Assembly (NCBI RefSeq): GCF_020379485.1
Contig: NC_063448.1
Coordinates: forward strand, 15,337,726-15,401,725
Length of the DNA stretch: 64,000 bases
From: Brassica napus
Taxonomy: Eukaryota > Streptophyta > Magnoliopsida > Brassicales > Brassicaceae
Direction of reading: 5' to 3'
Shown piece after piece: positions 11,301-23,301 of the stretch. The notes under the pieces are model-generated. The model ran no database searches. It was given only the letters and a program-made list of their open reading frames with translations, and had not been told where the DNA came from. Position 1 is the stretch's first letter. Each line of letters starts with the position of its first letter. The translations under genes were made by a program, and so were the position numbers.

Positions 11301-13058
11301 ACGTTACTTTGCTAGTGGTCCCACGGTGGGCGCCAACTGTTTGATCGGAAAACGGTAAATAATAAGATGTGGGTTTTAACAAAGACGTCTTATTAATGGT
11401 CGGAGAAAAAACGTTCGGTCGGTTACAAGGGAAAAGAAGAGAGTGCGACAGAAAGGAATCCGGTGGCTCGACGAGCTACCGGAAAAGTACAACTAACGGC
11501 GAGATGAAGCAAAGGTGAAAACCCTAATCTAGCCGTCAAGTGTTAGTCAGTGATTTCGGATCCTTTTCTCGTTGTCTCCCCTTTCCCTTATATAGACGTC
11601 CTGATACCTCGTCCTTGACCTAATTTACGCCGTCTTGGTGGGCCTCCTCTGCTGGGCCGAGAAGCCCGTAGGCGTCCGAGCAGCCGCTGAGCCGAACGTA
11701 CTTCAGTCGATGATGATCAACTAAAAGTACTCAAGAGTCAAGCCGAGAGACCTGACTCTTGAGCCGACCGATCGAGCCGTCGCTCTTCCTAATCCGGGCC
11801 AGGCCCTATTCCTCGGGCCTTGTGGGATGGTCAAATCCATCCTCTACATTTACCTTCTTATTAATGGCTTCTTGTTTAGTTTGATTCAACTGGCTTCTTG
11901 TTTTCCATGCAGGCACTAACTATAGACTCTAGTTCAGGTGTGAAAGTAAGTGGCTTGACGATCCAGAACAGCCAGCAGATGAATTTCATCATTGCAAGGT
12001 CAGACTCAGTTCGAGTCTCCAAAGTTATGGTCTCTTCTCCAGGAGATAGTCCCAACACTGATGGTATCCACATCACTGGATCCACCAATGTTGTCCTTCA
12101 AGACTGTAAAATCGGCACAGGTCTTTCTTCTTAAACCAGAATCTTTACGCAAATGAAACATGCTTAAGCCTAATCTCGAAAGATTGGATTAAACAGGGGA
12201 TGATTGTGTCTCGATTGTGAATGCAAGCTCTAATATAAAGATGAAGAGAATCTATTGTGGACCTGGACATGGAATCAGGTACATCATCAAGTCACTTGAT
12301 AACATTTTTTTTCAGATCAAATTATATCATTCTTTGGAGATTCTCGCAGCATTGGAAGTCTTGGGAATAATAACTCAACAGGCATTGTAACAAAGGTTGT
12401 GTTGGACACTGCGTTATTGAGAGAGACAACTAATGGACTCAGAATCAAAACATATCAGGTAATACAGAAAAAAATAGCTTCAATCTTTACTCGGAAACTT
12501 TTTATTTCATTGTGTACTCTTTTGGAACAACAGGGAGGTTCAGGTTACGTTCAAGATGTTCGATTCACAAACGTAGAGATGCAAGATGTCTCTAACCCTA
12601 TACTCATTGATCAGTTCTACTGCGATAATCCAACTTCCTGTCAAAACCAGGTTTCTTTACAATCACAACACAACCTGGTGATTATACTCAAAGATGCAAA
12701 ACTTAACTCAGATAATGTTTTGTTTCTTTTTCTTGGTATAATGTAGACATCAGCGGTTAAAATCAGCCAAATAATGTACCGGAACATAACTGGGACAACA
12801 AAAAGTGAGAAAGCCATCAAATTTGCGTGCAGCGACACAGTCCCATGCAGCCACATTGTCCTCAACAATGTGAATCTTGAAGGCAAAGATGGTCAAGTCG
12901 AAGCTTATTGTAACTCGGCTGAAGGTTTTGGGTATGGAGTCATTCATCCGTCTGCGGATTGTCTATACTCACACGACGACAAGGGCTTCGACCACAGTCA
13001 CACGTCAGGACCTGTTTTGGTGACTGAGGAAGCTGAGATTGGCCACGACGAGCTCTGA
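1..13058 (+). CDS. Polygalacturonase (GH28), 3' part, split by a retrotransposon in an intron
   Basis: Pectin-degrading glycoside hydrolase family 28, expected to be secreted and to cut homogalacturonan in the cell wall. The 5' end lies outside the window. Exons read in one frame: 1-170, 271-291, 11913-12120, 12197-12278, 12350-12458, 12534-12650 and 12747-13058 (stop TGA), giving 338 visible residues with GT-AG introns. Family signatures are all present: NTDGIH (catalytic Asp), GDDC, GPGHGIS (catalytic His), and RIKTYQ where most members have RIKTW. Every exon is open, so the coding sequence itself is not damaged. The odd feature is the intron 292-11912, which holds a complete 11.5-kb Gypsy element; without it this intron would be about 100 bp. 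By order with CSLA3 and ARF1 it corresponds to the polygalacturonase near At1g23460 (from memory). Whether the transcript is still spliced across the insertion cannot be seen. Confidence 0.9.
313..826 (-). repeat. 3' LTR of the Tat-type Gypsy element
   Basis: 514 bp, nearly identical to 11338-11848. On the element's strand it starts TGTAGAGGATGG and ends GATCAAACA, the canonical TG...CA ends. The polypurine tract lies directly next to it. Confidence 0.93.
827..845 (-). other. Polypurine tract of the Gypsy element
   Basis: On the minus strand this reads GACTGGGGGGGACTTAC and ends exactly where the 3' LTR begins. It is the expected primer for plus-strand DNA synthesis. Confidence 0.75.
846..1375. 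other. Noncoding spacer of the Gypsy element upstream of the antisense gene
   Basis: No supportable ORF. It contains two related GC-rich stretches (about 1137-1225 and 1258-1345, both with 'cgtcgcgagggtccgctgga'), a local duplication of about 90-120 bp directly upstream of the antisense gene's TATA box. Confidence 0.55.
1376..1383 (+). promoter_or_regulatory. TATA box of the antisense gene in the Gypsy element
   Basis: TATAAATA about 100 bp upstream of the ATG at 1481. A start site about 30 bp downstream would give a leader of about 70 bases. It points along the plus strand, opposite to gag-pol, so the antisense gene seems to have its own promoter. Confidence 0.6.
1481..4550 (+). pseudogene. 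Antisense spliced gene (aORF) of the Tat-type retrotransposon
   Basis: Lies between pol and the 3' LTR on the strand opposite gag-pol. Four exons join in one frame: 1481-2456, 2530-2664, 2749-3641 and 3726-4550, 943 codons in total, with GT-AG introns. The start at 1481 is chosen over the in-frame ATG at 1343 because 1343 lies upstream of the TATA box. A single in-frame TAG (2357-2359) breaks exon 1; reading stays open on both sides. The first half resembles the 'putative plant transposon protein' type found in Tat antisense ORFs. Exon 3 codes a lysine run of nine or more residues that could be a nuclear signal, then a Glu/Asp-rich stretch. Exon 4 (from about residue 669) is a long heptad-rich coiled coil. 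Function is unknown. Splicing is inferred from frame continuity only. Confidence 0.7.
4551..5446. other. Noncoding region between antisense gene and end of pol
   Basis: No convincing ORF. Several long T runs (around 4655, 5230 and 5360-5386). A 24-25 bp motif 'agtaaaagtggc...ggcgcatttactcg' occurs twice (about 5330-5360 and 5398-5430). Confidence 0.5.
5447..11293 (-). pseudogene. gag-pol polyprotein of the Tat-type Gypsy element, two in-frame stops
   Basis: One reading frame of 1949 codons from ATG 11291-11293 to TAG 5447-5449. It has two internal TGA stops, at 7352-7354 (inside the first RNase H) and 5576-5578 (near the integrase C-terminus). Domains in order: Ty3-type gag; aspartic protease with IDTGSS (about residue 728); reverse transcriptase with YIDDML (about residue 1095); RNase H; a second RNase H starting LHVDGSS with the NNEAEYE and CDSQL motifs; integrase with an HHCC zinc finger (CDKCQRH) and the catalytic core. 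The duplicated RNase H marks the Tat lineage. No frameshift was found, so only two point changes separate it from an open frame. It cannot make the full polyprotein without readthrough. Confidence 0.88.
11318..11335 (-). other. Primer-binding site of the Gypsy element
   Basis: Reads TGGCGCCCACCGTGGGAC on the minus strand, two bases inside the 5' LTR. It starts with TGG, complement of the tRNA CCA end. The tRNA was not identified; it is not the initiator Met type. Confidence 0.7.
11338..11848 (-). repeat. 5' LTR of the Tat-type Gypsy element
   Basis: 511 bp, nearly identical to 313-826. It contains TATATAAG on the minus strand (about 11587-11594), the likely promoter for gag-pol transcription. 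Confidence 0.93.
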
Positions 13059-15229
13059 TGGTGGTGATGTTCTATGTGTTGTAGTGAGGGATGGGATGTG
13101 TAATATAGTTTTCTGAAGCATATGATACAGTAAACGAAGTTTTTTTTTAAAAAAAATCTTTACTTCGTAAAGTCAACCGTTAGATTGTTCTTAATAGTAA
13201 GCATTTGTCCATCTATTGTATCGTACAAATCATAGCACGGTTTTTCTCAACGTTAATGTTTTTTTTACAATGATTTTATAGTTCTATTATAAACTATAAA
13301 ATTATAATATTGATAATTTTATAATGGACAATTCTATGAATAATATTTACGCTTACATAATTTCACTTACATCATAGTAAATTGCTTTACGAAGATTTAT
13401 GTCTCATGGTTATATTTGAATTATGTTTACATTATTCTTGTAGTATTTTTAATCTTTATAAATGATAATTAATCTCATTTTAAGATCCGAACTTTAATGA
13501 AATATCTAATAGTTAATGTCAATGAAAGTTACAAAGTATTGATACTGCAAATAAACTATATAAGTATCTAACTGCATAGAGGTATATGATGATTCAACTA
13601 AAAATTATTATATTGCTGATTGATTAGAATTTAAAATGCTTGAACTTTTCCGGTGTGAAAGTTTCACTTTCTGTCGTGAAATTGAAATTTTAAAAGGAAA
13701 ATTTTGACTTTTTAGGATAGAGAAGAACATAGCACATGGGAACACCAAAGGATGCACTTAAGATTGAAATGTTTGATATGTTTGGCACCAAAGGATGCAA
13801 TTATTATTTTCTAATTAGTATTCCCAATTTGTGAGTAGCTGTAAACATCAATGACCAATGCCAGCCCATTTATTTACTCCTTTTAATACAACTCACCAAC
13901 TATACATGAGCCTAAGATCTAGTCTTAGCTTACAATTTGCAGACTGTGACTTTATGTAATGTGAAATTAGAAAAAGAATTTGTAATTATACATTGTATAT
14001 GATTATTAATTTTCTTTCATATGGTATAAAATAATAAGTTACTTAGTTTGTTTATATGCAGAGGGATGCGAATAAAGAGATATTTTTCAAAAAAAAAAAC
14101 AAAGAAAAAAGCCAAGCTAATATGGGTATGGACCGGAGAATCTAAGACGTGCGAGAATAATGAGTTTCTTTACCATTATAAACAAACCACTATAAACAAA
14201 ATAATGTTCATGTTCATTCCATTCCACCCTATTCAAATCATTCTGAACAAAAAAAAATAGAGTTGTGAAGAAACTGAAAGTGGTTTCTCTCTTAGAAGAC
14301 ATATTGAAGAGGTCTCTTTGGTGGTGGAGAAGAAAGCTTCTGAGGTAAAGTCACAAAGACAACATTTCTCAAATCTCATTTGTCAACAATCTTATTTGAC
14401 TCATAATGTTGCATTTGCTTTTAAGTTCTACTTCTGAATTTTTTTGTAAGTGATGATCTCTAAAGGTTTCTGACTTTTTAGAATTACCCTTTTTGATATC
14501 TAAGCACATGTTCTGTATTCGGACGGCCAAACTTTTGCTTTAGTTTTGTTCAGTTGATAATGCAGATCCAACGTGACTTGGTTTTATTTCAATCGTTTCA
14601 ACAAAAAGGCCTGCCGTTGAACATTAATCTATCATCTACTTTGTATAGAATTGTAATCCATATAGTCATTCACATATAACATCCATCATCTATAAGTCAT
14701 GTTTTGATTGCAATATTTCTCGGAAAACGAAGTCAAACATTTTTATTTATCAGTTTTGAGAAAGAAACAACACGCCATTAGAGAATGAACAGTGTTTTGA
14801 AGAAGATGAGGAATGTTCAATATTAGAATAGTAACAGCAAATGTCAACATCACTTTCTACAAAATAATAACGAATACAACTGTAACATTTACTTCGACTT
14901 TATCTACCAGGGGAGAATAAGCAAGTGGATGTAATTGACTAACAATGCATCACAACCGAAATCATAGCTTACAATTATATTAGACCACCCCTTTTCTTTC
15001 TTTCTTTCTTTAATTTGCTTAGATTATAATAAAATGAAATTAAGAGAATATTGTTATGCTAGCAGCCCCTAAGCTATTATATATATAATTGAAGGAATAA
15101 AACAAGATCTAGTTCTGACATTAATATGGATCATCAAACTCAGGACACAAACCAAGATCTCTGCTAGAGGAAATATAATTTCCTCTATGTTCAGGTTTTG
15201 AGCTTCTTCAGAGCTGTGGAGAGAAAACA
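13059..15229. other. Intergenic region upstream of CSLA3
   Basis: AT-rich, no supportable gene. Short ORFs near 14050-14300 are A-run translations. A CTTT run is at about 14993-15012. The last few hundred bases should hold the CSLA3 promoter, but no clear TATA position could be fixed. Confidence 0.6.
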
Positions 15230-17601
15230 ATGTCACCATTCATGAAGTTCTTCAACTTTCTATATGATTCTCTCCCACCTTCCTCTTGGTTTCTGGTAAA
15301 TCATTTCTTCCTCTCTGTTTCACTTAATCATGATTCTTAATCATTTCACATTCTATCTAATTTTTTTTTTGGGTTTTGGGTCCTAAGGTCCAAAGACGCA
15401 ACTTAGCATCATCTTCAGAGACAGATGAGGTTATTAGAAGTGGCATTATTGGAGAACTTATATACATTTGGAAGGAGACGAGAATCTTTGTCTTTATACC
15501 AATCTTGAAGTTCTTAGTGACAATGTGTCTGGTGATGTCATTTTTGCTATTCATAGAAAGAGTTTATATGAGCGTAGTTGTAGTGATTGTGAAGTTACTT
15601 AGAAGAACACCTGAAAAAGTACACAAGTGGGAGGTTATAAACGATGATGACCTTGAGCTAGCACACACAAACTACCCAATGGTTCTCATTCAGATCCCAA
15701 TGTACAATGAAAAAGAGGTAAGATTTTCATTAATTTTTTGTAACCAAACTTTATTATATTAATATACATATACACAAGGAGACGTGTTATTGCTGTCACA
15801 GGTGTGTCAGTTATCTATAGGAGCAGCCTGCAGACTATCTTGGCCGTTGGATCGTATGATAGTTCAAGTTCTTGATGATTCCACAGATCCAGCTAGTAAG
15901 GTCCTTTGTTCAATTTTTTCTTTCTAACTCTTTAGTTTATATATTTATATGATTAACTCAACATCAATAGAGAGTTTTGACATACGAAATGATGTGGAAA
16001 TGACAGGAACTGGTGAATGCAGAATGCGATAAATGGGCTAGAAAAGGTATAAACATAATGTCAGAGATTCGAGATAACAGAATTGGATACAAAGCTGGAG
16101 CATTAAAGGCAGGAATGATGCACAACTATGTGAAACAATGCGAGTTTGTCGCCATTTTTGATGCTGATTTTCAGCCTGATCCTGACTTCTTGGCTCGAAC
16201 CATTCCTTTTCTTATTCACAACCGTGAAATCTCCCTTGTTCAATGCCGTTGGAAGTTTGGTAAACTCATCATCAATCTTTTGGAAGTCTAATGGTTATGT
16301 TTTGGATTTTTCAAACAGAAGGGAATGACTTAAATATGTGTATGTGTCACGTTTGTAGTGAATGCAAATGAGTGTCTAATGACAAGAATGCAAGAGATGT
16401 CACTAAACTACCATTTCTTGGCTGAGCAAGAATCTGGATCTTCAATCCATGCTTTCTTTGGATTCAATGGAACCGCTGGTGTTTGGAGAATCGCAGCTTT
16501 AAATGAAGCTGGAGGATGGAAAGATCGAACAACAGTAGAAGACATGGATTTAGCTGTAAGAGCTTGTCTTCATGGTTGGAAGTTTGTCTATGTCCATAAC
16601 GTCGAGGTATTCTGAAAGTGACTTAAATCTCTTACTTTCTTCGTCGCTTGATTTTCGTTTGTTCACAACAAAAAATTTATAACTCAATCAAGTGTTCTTT
16701 AAAAAATTCATTGAAGATACATTTATTTTATTGAAATATTCAGGTGAAAAATGAATTGCCAAGCACATTCAAAGCATACAGGTTTCAGCAACATAGATGG
16801 TCTTGTGGACCAGCCAACCTCTGGAGGAAGATGACAATTGAGATTCTACAAAACAAGAAAGTTTCTGCATGGAAGAAGTTGTATCTCATATACAATTTCT
16901 TCTTCATAAGGAAGATAGTAGTACACATCTTCACATTTGTCTTCTATTGTCTGATCTTACCAGCAACTGTGATGTTCCCTGAGCTCCAAGTTCCTAAATG
17001 GGCAACTGTTTACGTTCCTAGTACAATCACTCTCCTTAACGCTCTGGCTACACCTAGGTAACACCTCTAACACATTAAAACTCTTCTTTTCTCATTTCTT
17101 ATTGTGAAGTTGAAGTTTGATGATTGGTGTCTAATGCAGATCACTCCATCTTCTTGTGTTTTGGATCTTGTTTGAGAATGTAATGTCTATGCACCGCACA
17201 AAGGCCACTTTCATTGGGTTACTAGAAGCAGGACGGGTTAACGAATGGGTTGTTACAGAAAAACTAGGTGATACACTCAAATCTAAGTTAATAGCTAAAG
17301 CTACAACTAAGCTTTATACCAGATTTGGACAAAGGTACTAAACTATAACAACACACGAACACTCTTCAAAGTTATTTAAACCTTGAAAGCATATTTAAAT
17401 ATTTGTAAGTATTATAATATAGTTTCTTATTTTTGCAGAATCAATTGGAGGGAGCTTGTTGTTGGGTTATATATATTCATCTGCGGATGCTATGATTTCG
17501 CCTATGGAGGATCATATTTCTATGTTTATTTGTTTTTACAGGCTTGTGCATTTTTTGTAGCTGGAGTTGGTTATATTGGCACCATTGTTCCCATTGGTTA
17601 G
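15230..17601 (+). CDS. CSLA3: Glucomannan 4-beta-mannosyltransferase family, cellulose synthase-like A3
   Basis: Golgi membrane glycosyltransferase family 2 enzyme that builds the (gluco)mannan backbone from GDP-mannose. Eight exons join in one frame: 15230-15295, 15388-15717, 15802-15900, 16007-16259, 16359-16606, 16744-17057, 17140-17334 and 17439-17601, giving 555 residues, the usual CSLA length. An N-terminal membrane segment (exon 2, around '[14 protein letters not shown]') is followed by the catalytic domain with LDDSTDP, DADFQPD, the catalytic-base region TVEDMDL, and QQHRW (the Q..RW motif). Several hydrophobic segments follow at the C-terminus. All introns are GT-AG and no defect is seen. 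The symbol rests on CSLA-type sequence plus position between a polygalacturonase and ARF1, as in Arabidopsis; another CSLA number is possible. Confidence 0.92.
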
Positions 17602-18253
17602 AGAGACTTGGTTTTGAGAAACAAATGTTATTTTGCTACTCATGTTAGAGAACAACTAGGGATTGGATCTTGGATAAACAATGTTAACTCTTCCAATTTT
17701 CACACTCAAATGTATTACTACTAGTAAATGTTTATGTTGTAATGATCCAAGATGTGGCTATGAATTCTATACCAATGTATAGGTACTTGGTTCATAGGTA
17801 ACATTAAAGCAAGTTCAATCCTGACAAACTAAAACCAAACCGAAATAACCAATTAAAAAAACGAATCATATCTTGGTGTATTCTACATTTTTTACTGGAA
17901 AAACCAAATCCGAACTATATGTAAAAAGAATAGAATCTGTTCTAAAGCAAAATTAAGGTTTTAAGAAGAAACTTGAATTCCAACCGAAATGGAAAACATA
18001 TTCTTCAACTAAGAATCGAATAATCTAAAGTTAAACCAAACCGAAATCAGAGAAGAGTTTTGCAAACAATACAAGTAAAAAATGGAACTTCGATAATGAC
18101 GTGTGAACCTCTAATTGGCTAGATTCCATCGACGGCTAAATCACTCATCATCGCACGTAAACCGCGTAAGCTCAGAAAAAACATTCTGCAAATGGGTCTT
18201 CGAAGGGTATTCCGGTAATAAGACAATGAATTGACGTTTTCGCCCTTCGCCTG
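17602..18253. other. Intergenic region between CSLA3 and the ARF gene
   Basis: No gene seen. Begins with the CSLA3 3' UTR and continues AT-rich up to the ARF promoter. Confidence 0.6.
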
Positions 18254-18259
18254 TATAAA
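18254..18259 (+). promoter_or_regulatory. Probable TATA box of the ARF gene
   Basis: TATAAA in 'cctgtataaagatc', with the 5' leader exon following. Its distance to the leader intron donor near 18375 fits a short noncoding first exon. Confidence 0.5.
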
Positions 18260-18284
18260 GATCTTCTCCGCTTTTAATATTGAG

Positions 18285-19892
<1,608 letters not shown>

Positions 19893-20535
19893 AGGGAAAG
19901 TTTGTGGTTGAGTTGATTTTGCTGGGCAAATCTTGATGCGGGGGCAAAACATTATCTGAGTTTTTTTTATTCCGGTTATCTTATATTGTTTTTGTTTTTT
20001 TCGGGTATGTGGATTGATTTTGTGATCGTTGTTTTAACTTGTGTAAGGCGGGAGGGGCCTCTTGTACGTAGAACACAGAAACTACCTTATTACATATATA
20101 GCTTGTTATCCAAGATTCTCTCTTACTGCTTTCTTTGTCACATTTTACTTTTGCATTCGATTCATAAGTTGGAACCGCGGCTACATTTGATACTAATAGA
20201 CATCATGTGATCGTGTGAATATGCTATTGAGACATTTGCTTGCTATATTAAAACTGTGTCGAACTGTATGACAATGAAATATAAAATTATGATTTCCAAA
20301 GATCAATCAAATGACTCATGGACTACTTTGGGGATTGCTGTTCGGAGTTAATGTTTAAATTAATGTCAATGATTACTTTCTTATACCACTCATCAGATCA
20401 AATATTCGACTTTCCATTTTTGACTAGGAGGATATCTACAAAGACGATAATCAAGTAGTATTTGAATTTGATATAAGAACTTGGATAGTTAATGGTATGA
20501 AAAAGAAGACCGGATAAAACATTCATGATCTATTG
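19893..20535. other. 3' UTR of the ARF gene and intergenic DNA
   Basis: 3' UTR up to perhaps 20200, then AT-rich DNA without a supportable ORF. Confidence 0.55.
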
Positions 20536-20545
20536 CTTAAATAAA

Positions 20546-20942
20546 GGGCAAATCTCCAAAATAGCACATTTCTAAGTTTATATCACAAAAATAGCACTCC
20601 AAAACTAAAATGACCAAAATAGCACCTTTGAAAATTTTAATTTTTTTATTTTTCAAAATTTGAAATCTTATCCCCAAAACCTCATTTCTCAACTCTAAAC
20701 CCTAAACCTTAAACTCTAAACCCTAAGCCCTAAGCCCTAAACCCTAAACCCTAAAACCTAAACCCTAAACCCTAAACTCTAAACCCTAAACCCTAAACTC
20801 TAAATCATAAACCCCACCTTTTAACTCTAAACCCTAAGTTTGTGACTTTTGATAAAACATTAAGTGCTATTTTTGTGACTTTTGACATTGAGTGCTAGTT
20901 TGGGAACAAAAACTTGATTTAGTGCTATTTTTGTCTTTTTCT
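20546..20942. mobile_element. MULE-like MITE carrying telomere-like repeats
   Basis: 397 bp flanked by a perfect 10-bp direct repeat CTTAAATAAA (20536-20545 and 20943-20952), the duplication size of Mutator-like elements. The ends are inverted: GGGCAAATCTCCAAAATAGCAC on the left pairs with an imperfect copy on the right (...GTGCTATTTTTGTC). It has no coding capacity. Family assignment rests on duplication size and ends only. Confidence 0.65.
20693..20840. repeat. Interstitial telomere-like repeat
   Basis: About 20 degenerate copies of the plant telomere unit CCCTAAA, with variants CCTTAAA, CTCTAAA and CCCTAAG. They lie inside the MITE, so they arrived with it and do not mark a chromosome end. 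Confidence 0.85.
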
Positions 20943-21114
20943 CTTAAATAAATATTTTCACAAATATTCATTTCTCATGTGTATTTAATATCATAGTAAA
21001 TACTAAATATCCTCACAAATTTCATCGTGTTAAATTGAATTGTTTCCCATAATTTACTAAAATCAAAATCTGCGAACTTTGGAAATTACAATCTTCTTTA
21101 ACTCTACGTATATG

Positions 21115-21122
21115 TATAAATA
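21115..21122 (+). promoter_or_regulatory. TATA box of the GDSL lipase gene
   Basis: TATAAATA 79 bp upstream of the ATG at 21201, a normal plant spacing allowing a leader of about 50 bases. Confidence 0.6.
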
Positions 21123-21200
21123 CCAGTAGTCTTCTTTTGACGTCGAATATACCACCTTTTCAGTTTATCCAAATATTCATAAAAAATAGATACCGAAAAT

Positions 21201-22688
21201 ATGAATTTCTCTTTACTTTCTACAATGTTATTAGCATTAGCATTGTCTTTTGTTTGCTTGTTTTCTGTTGGTCATGCTCAAGAACTTTCAGGAAATGCAA
21301 GAGTTTCTGCACTCTTCGCTTTTGGAGATTCCATGCTCGATACCGGAAACAACAACAATCTCAGGACTCTTACCAAATGCAATTTCTTTCCGTATGGTAG
21401 AGACTTTGCTGGTGGAAAAGCCACTGGAAGATTTGGAAATGGACGAGTTTTCTCAGATCTTATTGGTATATACCTTAACGTTAACATTTTTAATATTTTT
21501 TACAATTAGCTAGATACTACAAGGTTACTTTCAATAATAGGACACTCAATAATACTCATTATCTTACTATTTATCAAAAAATTATATTACCAACATTAGT
21601 CTTTTTATTGTGTAGCCGAAGGTTTGAGCTTAAAAACTCTCTTACCAGCTTACCGTGATCCAAACCTTTCCAACAATGATCTCTCGACCGGTGTTTGTTT
21701 TGCATCCGGTGGTTCAGGTCTCGATGAACGCACTGCCAGTTCACAAGTAAACCGACATTTTTGTTTAGAGTTTTAATTTATCATCCATTTAACAATGTGT
21801 TATGTCTTGTGGAATGTATGTCCATAGGGAGTTATATGGGTGACAGATCAGGTGAAAGATTTCAAAGAGTATGTCACTAGACTAAACGGCGTTGTAGGAG
21901 AACAAACAAATGCACTTATATCAAACGCTGTTTATTTAATCTCAGCTGGTAATAACGATCTTGCCATCACCTTTGCGACTGGGCGGACACAATCCACTAT
22001 TTCAGATTACACTAATCTCATGGTCACTTGGACTGATAATCTTTTAAAGGTACATATCATTGTGTCAATATTACTTTATTTTCTGTGGTCAAGCTAATTA
22101 CTTACTAATATTTTATATTTTGTTATTTGAAGAGTCTATATGATACTGGAGCAAGAAAGTTTGCGGTTCTTGGAACACTACCATTAGGTTGCTTGCCAGG
22201 AGCAAGAGACGCGGCTGGAAATTTTTTGAAAGTATGTGCATATCCTGCAAATCAATGGGCTGATACGTTCAACAAAAAGTTAGCAGCTAAACTTAACAAT
22301 CTCGGGACAACACTTCCTGGTTCCAAGTTTGTCTACGTAGACATGTATAATTCTCTTCTTGATCTCATCAACAATCCTCAGGCTTCAGGTAACAGCTTTA
22401 CTTAATGAAAAATCCCAATATTTTGTACCTTGTGTCAATTATAGCAATGTTTTCAAAAATGATATGTTCTTTGTTTTTGGTCTAAAGAATAATCTGTTAT
22501 TTTATTTTATTTGGAAATTTATAGGGTTTATTGATGCGGCTGATGGATGTTATATGCCGACGATTTCTCCTGTTCCTTGCCCGGATGCATCTCGTTACGT
22601 GTTTTGGGACATTGGTCATCCTAGCGAGAAGTCATACCAAACGATTTCACCAAAGATAATTGAAGAACTCAAGGAGAAACTGGCATGA
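21201..22688 (+). CDS. GDSL esterase/lipase, secreted
   Basis: SGNH-hydrolase family lipase/esterase, probably extracellular. Five exons in one frame: 21201-21465, 21616-21746, 21828-22049, 22133-22388 and 22525-22688, giving 345 residues, the normal family length. A hydrophobic N-terminal signal peptide ends near 'SVGHAQE'. Block I is [14 protein letters not shown] with the nucleophile Ser, a block-III-like segment is SAGNNDLAI, and block V is [10 protein letters not shown] with the Asp/His pair (usual form D..HP). Six or so conserved cysteines are visible. In order it matches the GDSL gene beside ARF1 in Arabidopsis (At1g23500, from memory). A broken tandem copy lies at 42785-43828. Confidence 0.93.
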
Positions 22689-22986
22689 TCGATTTCTACA
22701 TTTATATTTATTTTAACTTTGTTATAGTTATTATTCATGTTCTGAATTCCATATTCATAGACTAATACAAAATTGTCACAAAATACAAAACCAGTGTTCA
22801 TTTCTCTTAACAGACATTTGGGGATCTTTTCTATCGAGTAATTAACCAATGTCGTGTCTGGAGACAAAGCTTGTACTCTAAAAAGATTAGCTTCATTTCC
22901 ATCAATCAAACAAGAGGAGTTAAAATCAATATGAAGTACAAAGTCGGTTAAATATTTTGTCAAAAAAAAAGTCGGTTAAATATAGA
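22689..22986. other. 3' flank of the GDSL lipase gene
   Basis: No gene. The stretch 22735-22870 is recognisably duplicated downstream of the GDSL pseudogene (43875-44015), which marks the extent of the tandem duplication. Confidence 0.6.
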
Positions 22987-22991
22987 CGTGA

Positions 22992-23301
22992 TATAGAATC
23001 ACAATATATGAATCACAATCAAACTTAATAAGAATAACTCTCTTATTAATCTCTTGAGGAAACTAACTCAAAACCTCAAGCTCTCTCAATCTCGTAATTC
23101 ATAATCTCTCACACAATCTCTCTCAACTCATAAATTATGCCACACATTGGCATCCTCTTATATAGGAATGTTAATTTCCTAATCTCATTAGTTTTACTTA
23201 TTTAGATAACTCCTAAACAAGTATATATCCTATTTCTTTTCCATTCCAAATATTTTTAGGATATCTTGCTCCACAAGCTTTCTTCAAGCTTACTTTCAAC
23301 A
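22992..23301 (-). repeat. 3' LTR of the chimeric element
   Basis: 310 bp; on the element strand starts TGTTGAAAGTAAGC and ends GATTCTATA. It also codes the last 30 or so residues of the chimeric ORF. Confidence 0.9.

Larger units (their letters stand above)
313..11848 (-). mobile_element. Ty3/Gypsy LTR retrotransposon, Tat lineage, full length
   Basis: Complete element in minus orientation with LTRs at 11338-11848 (5' LTR) and 313-826 (3' LTR). The flanks are TTTAT (308-312) and TTTAC (11849-11853), a 5-bp target duplication with one mismatch. The primer-binding site adjoins the 5' LTR and a polypurine tract adjoins the 3' LTR. It codes for gag-pol (5447-11293, minus) and an antisense spliced gene (1481-4550, plus). 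Tat assignment rests on a second, extra RNase H domain before the integrase and on the antisense ORF between pol and the 3' LTR, both known traits of that lineage. The LTRs differ by only a few positions (one substitution near 736, a 3-bp indel near 780), so insertion was recent. Confidence 0.92.

Noticed and set aside
8249..11315. Plus-strand frames inside the gag-pol region
   Set aside because: Shadows of the minus-strand polyprotein.
14048..14302. Small frames on both strands upstream of CSLA3
   Set aside because: Low complexity, A/T runs, no motif.
20693..20840. Telomere end or ancient fusion point
   Set aside because: The repeats lie inside a small element with a target duplication, so they came by insertion.
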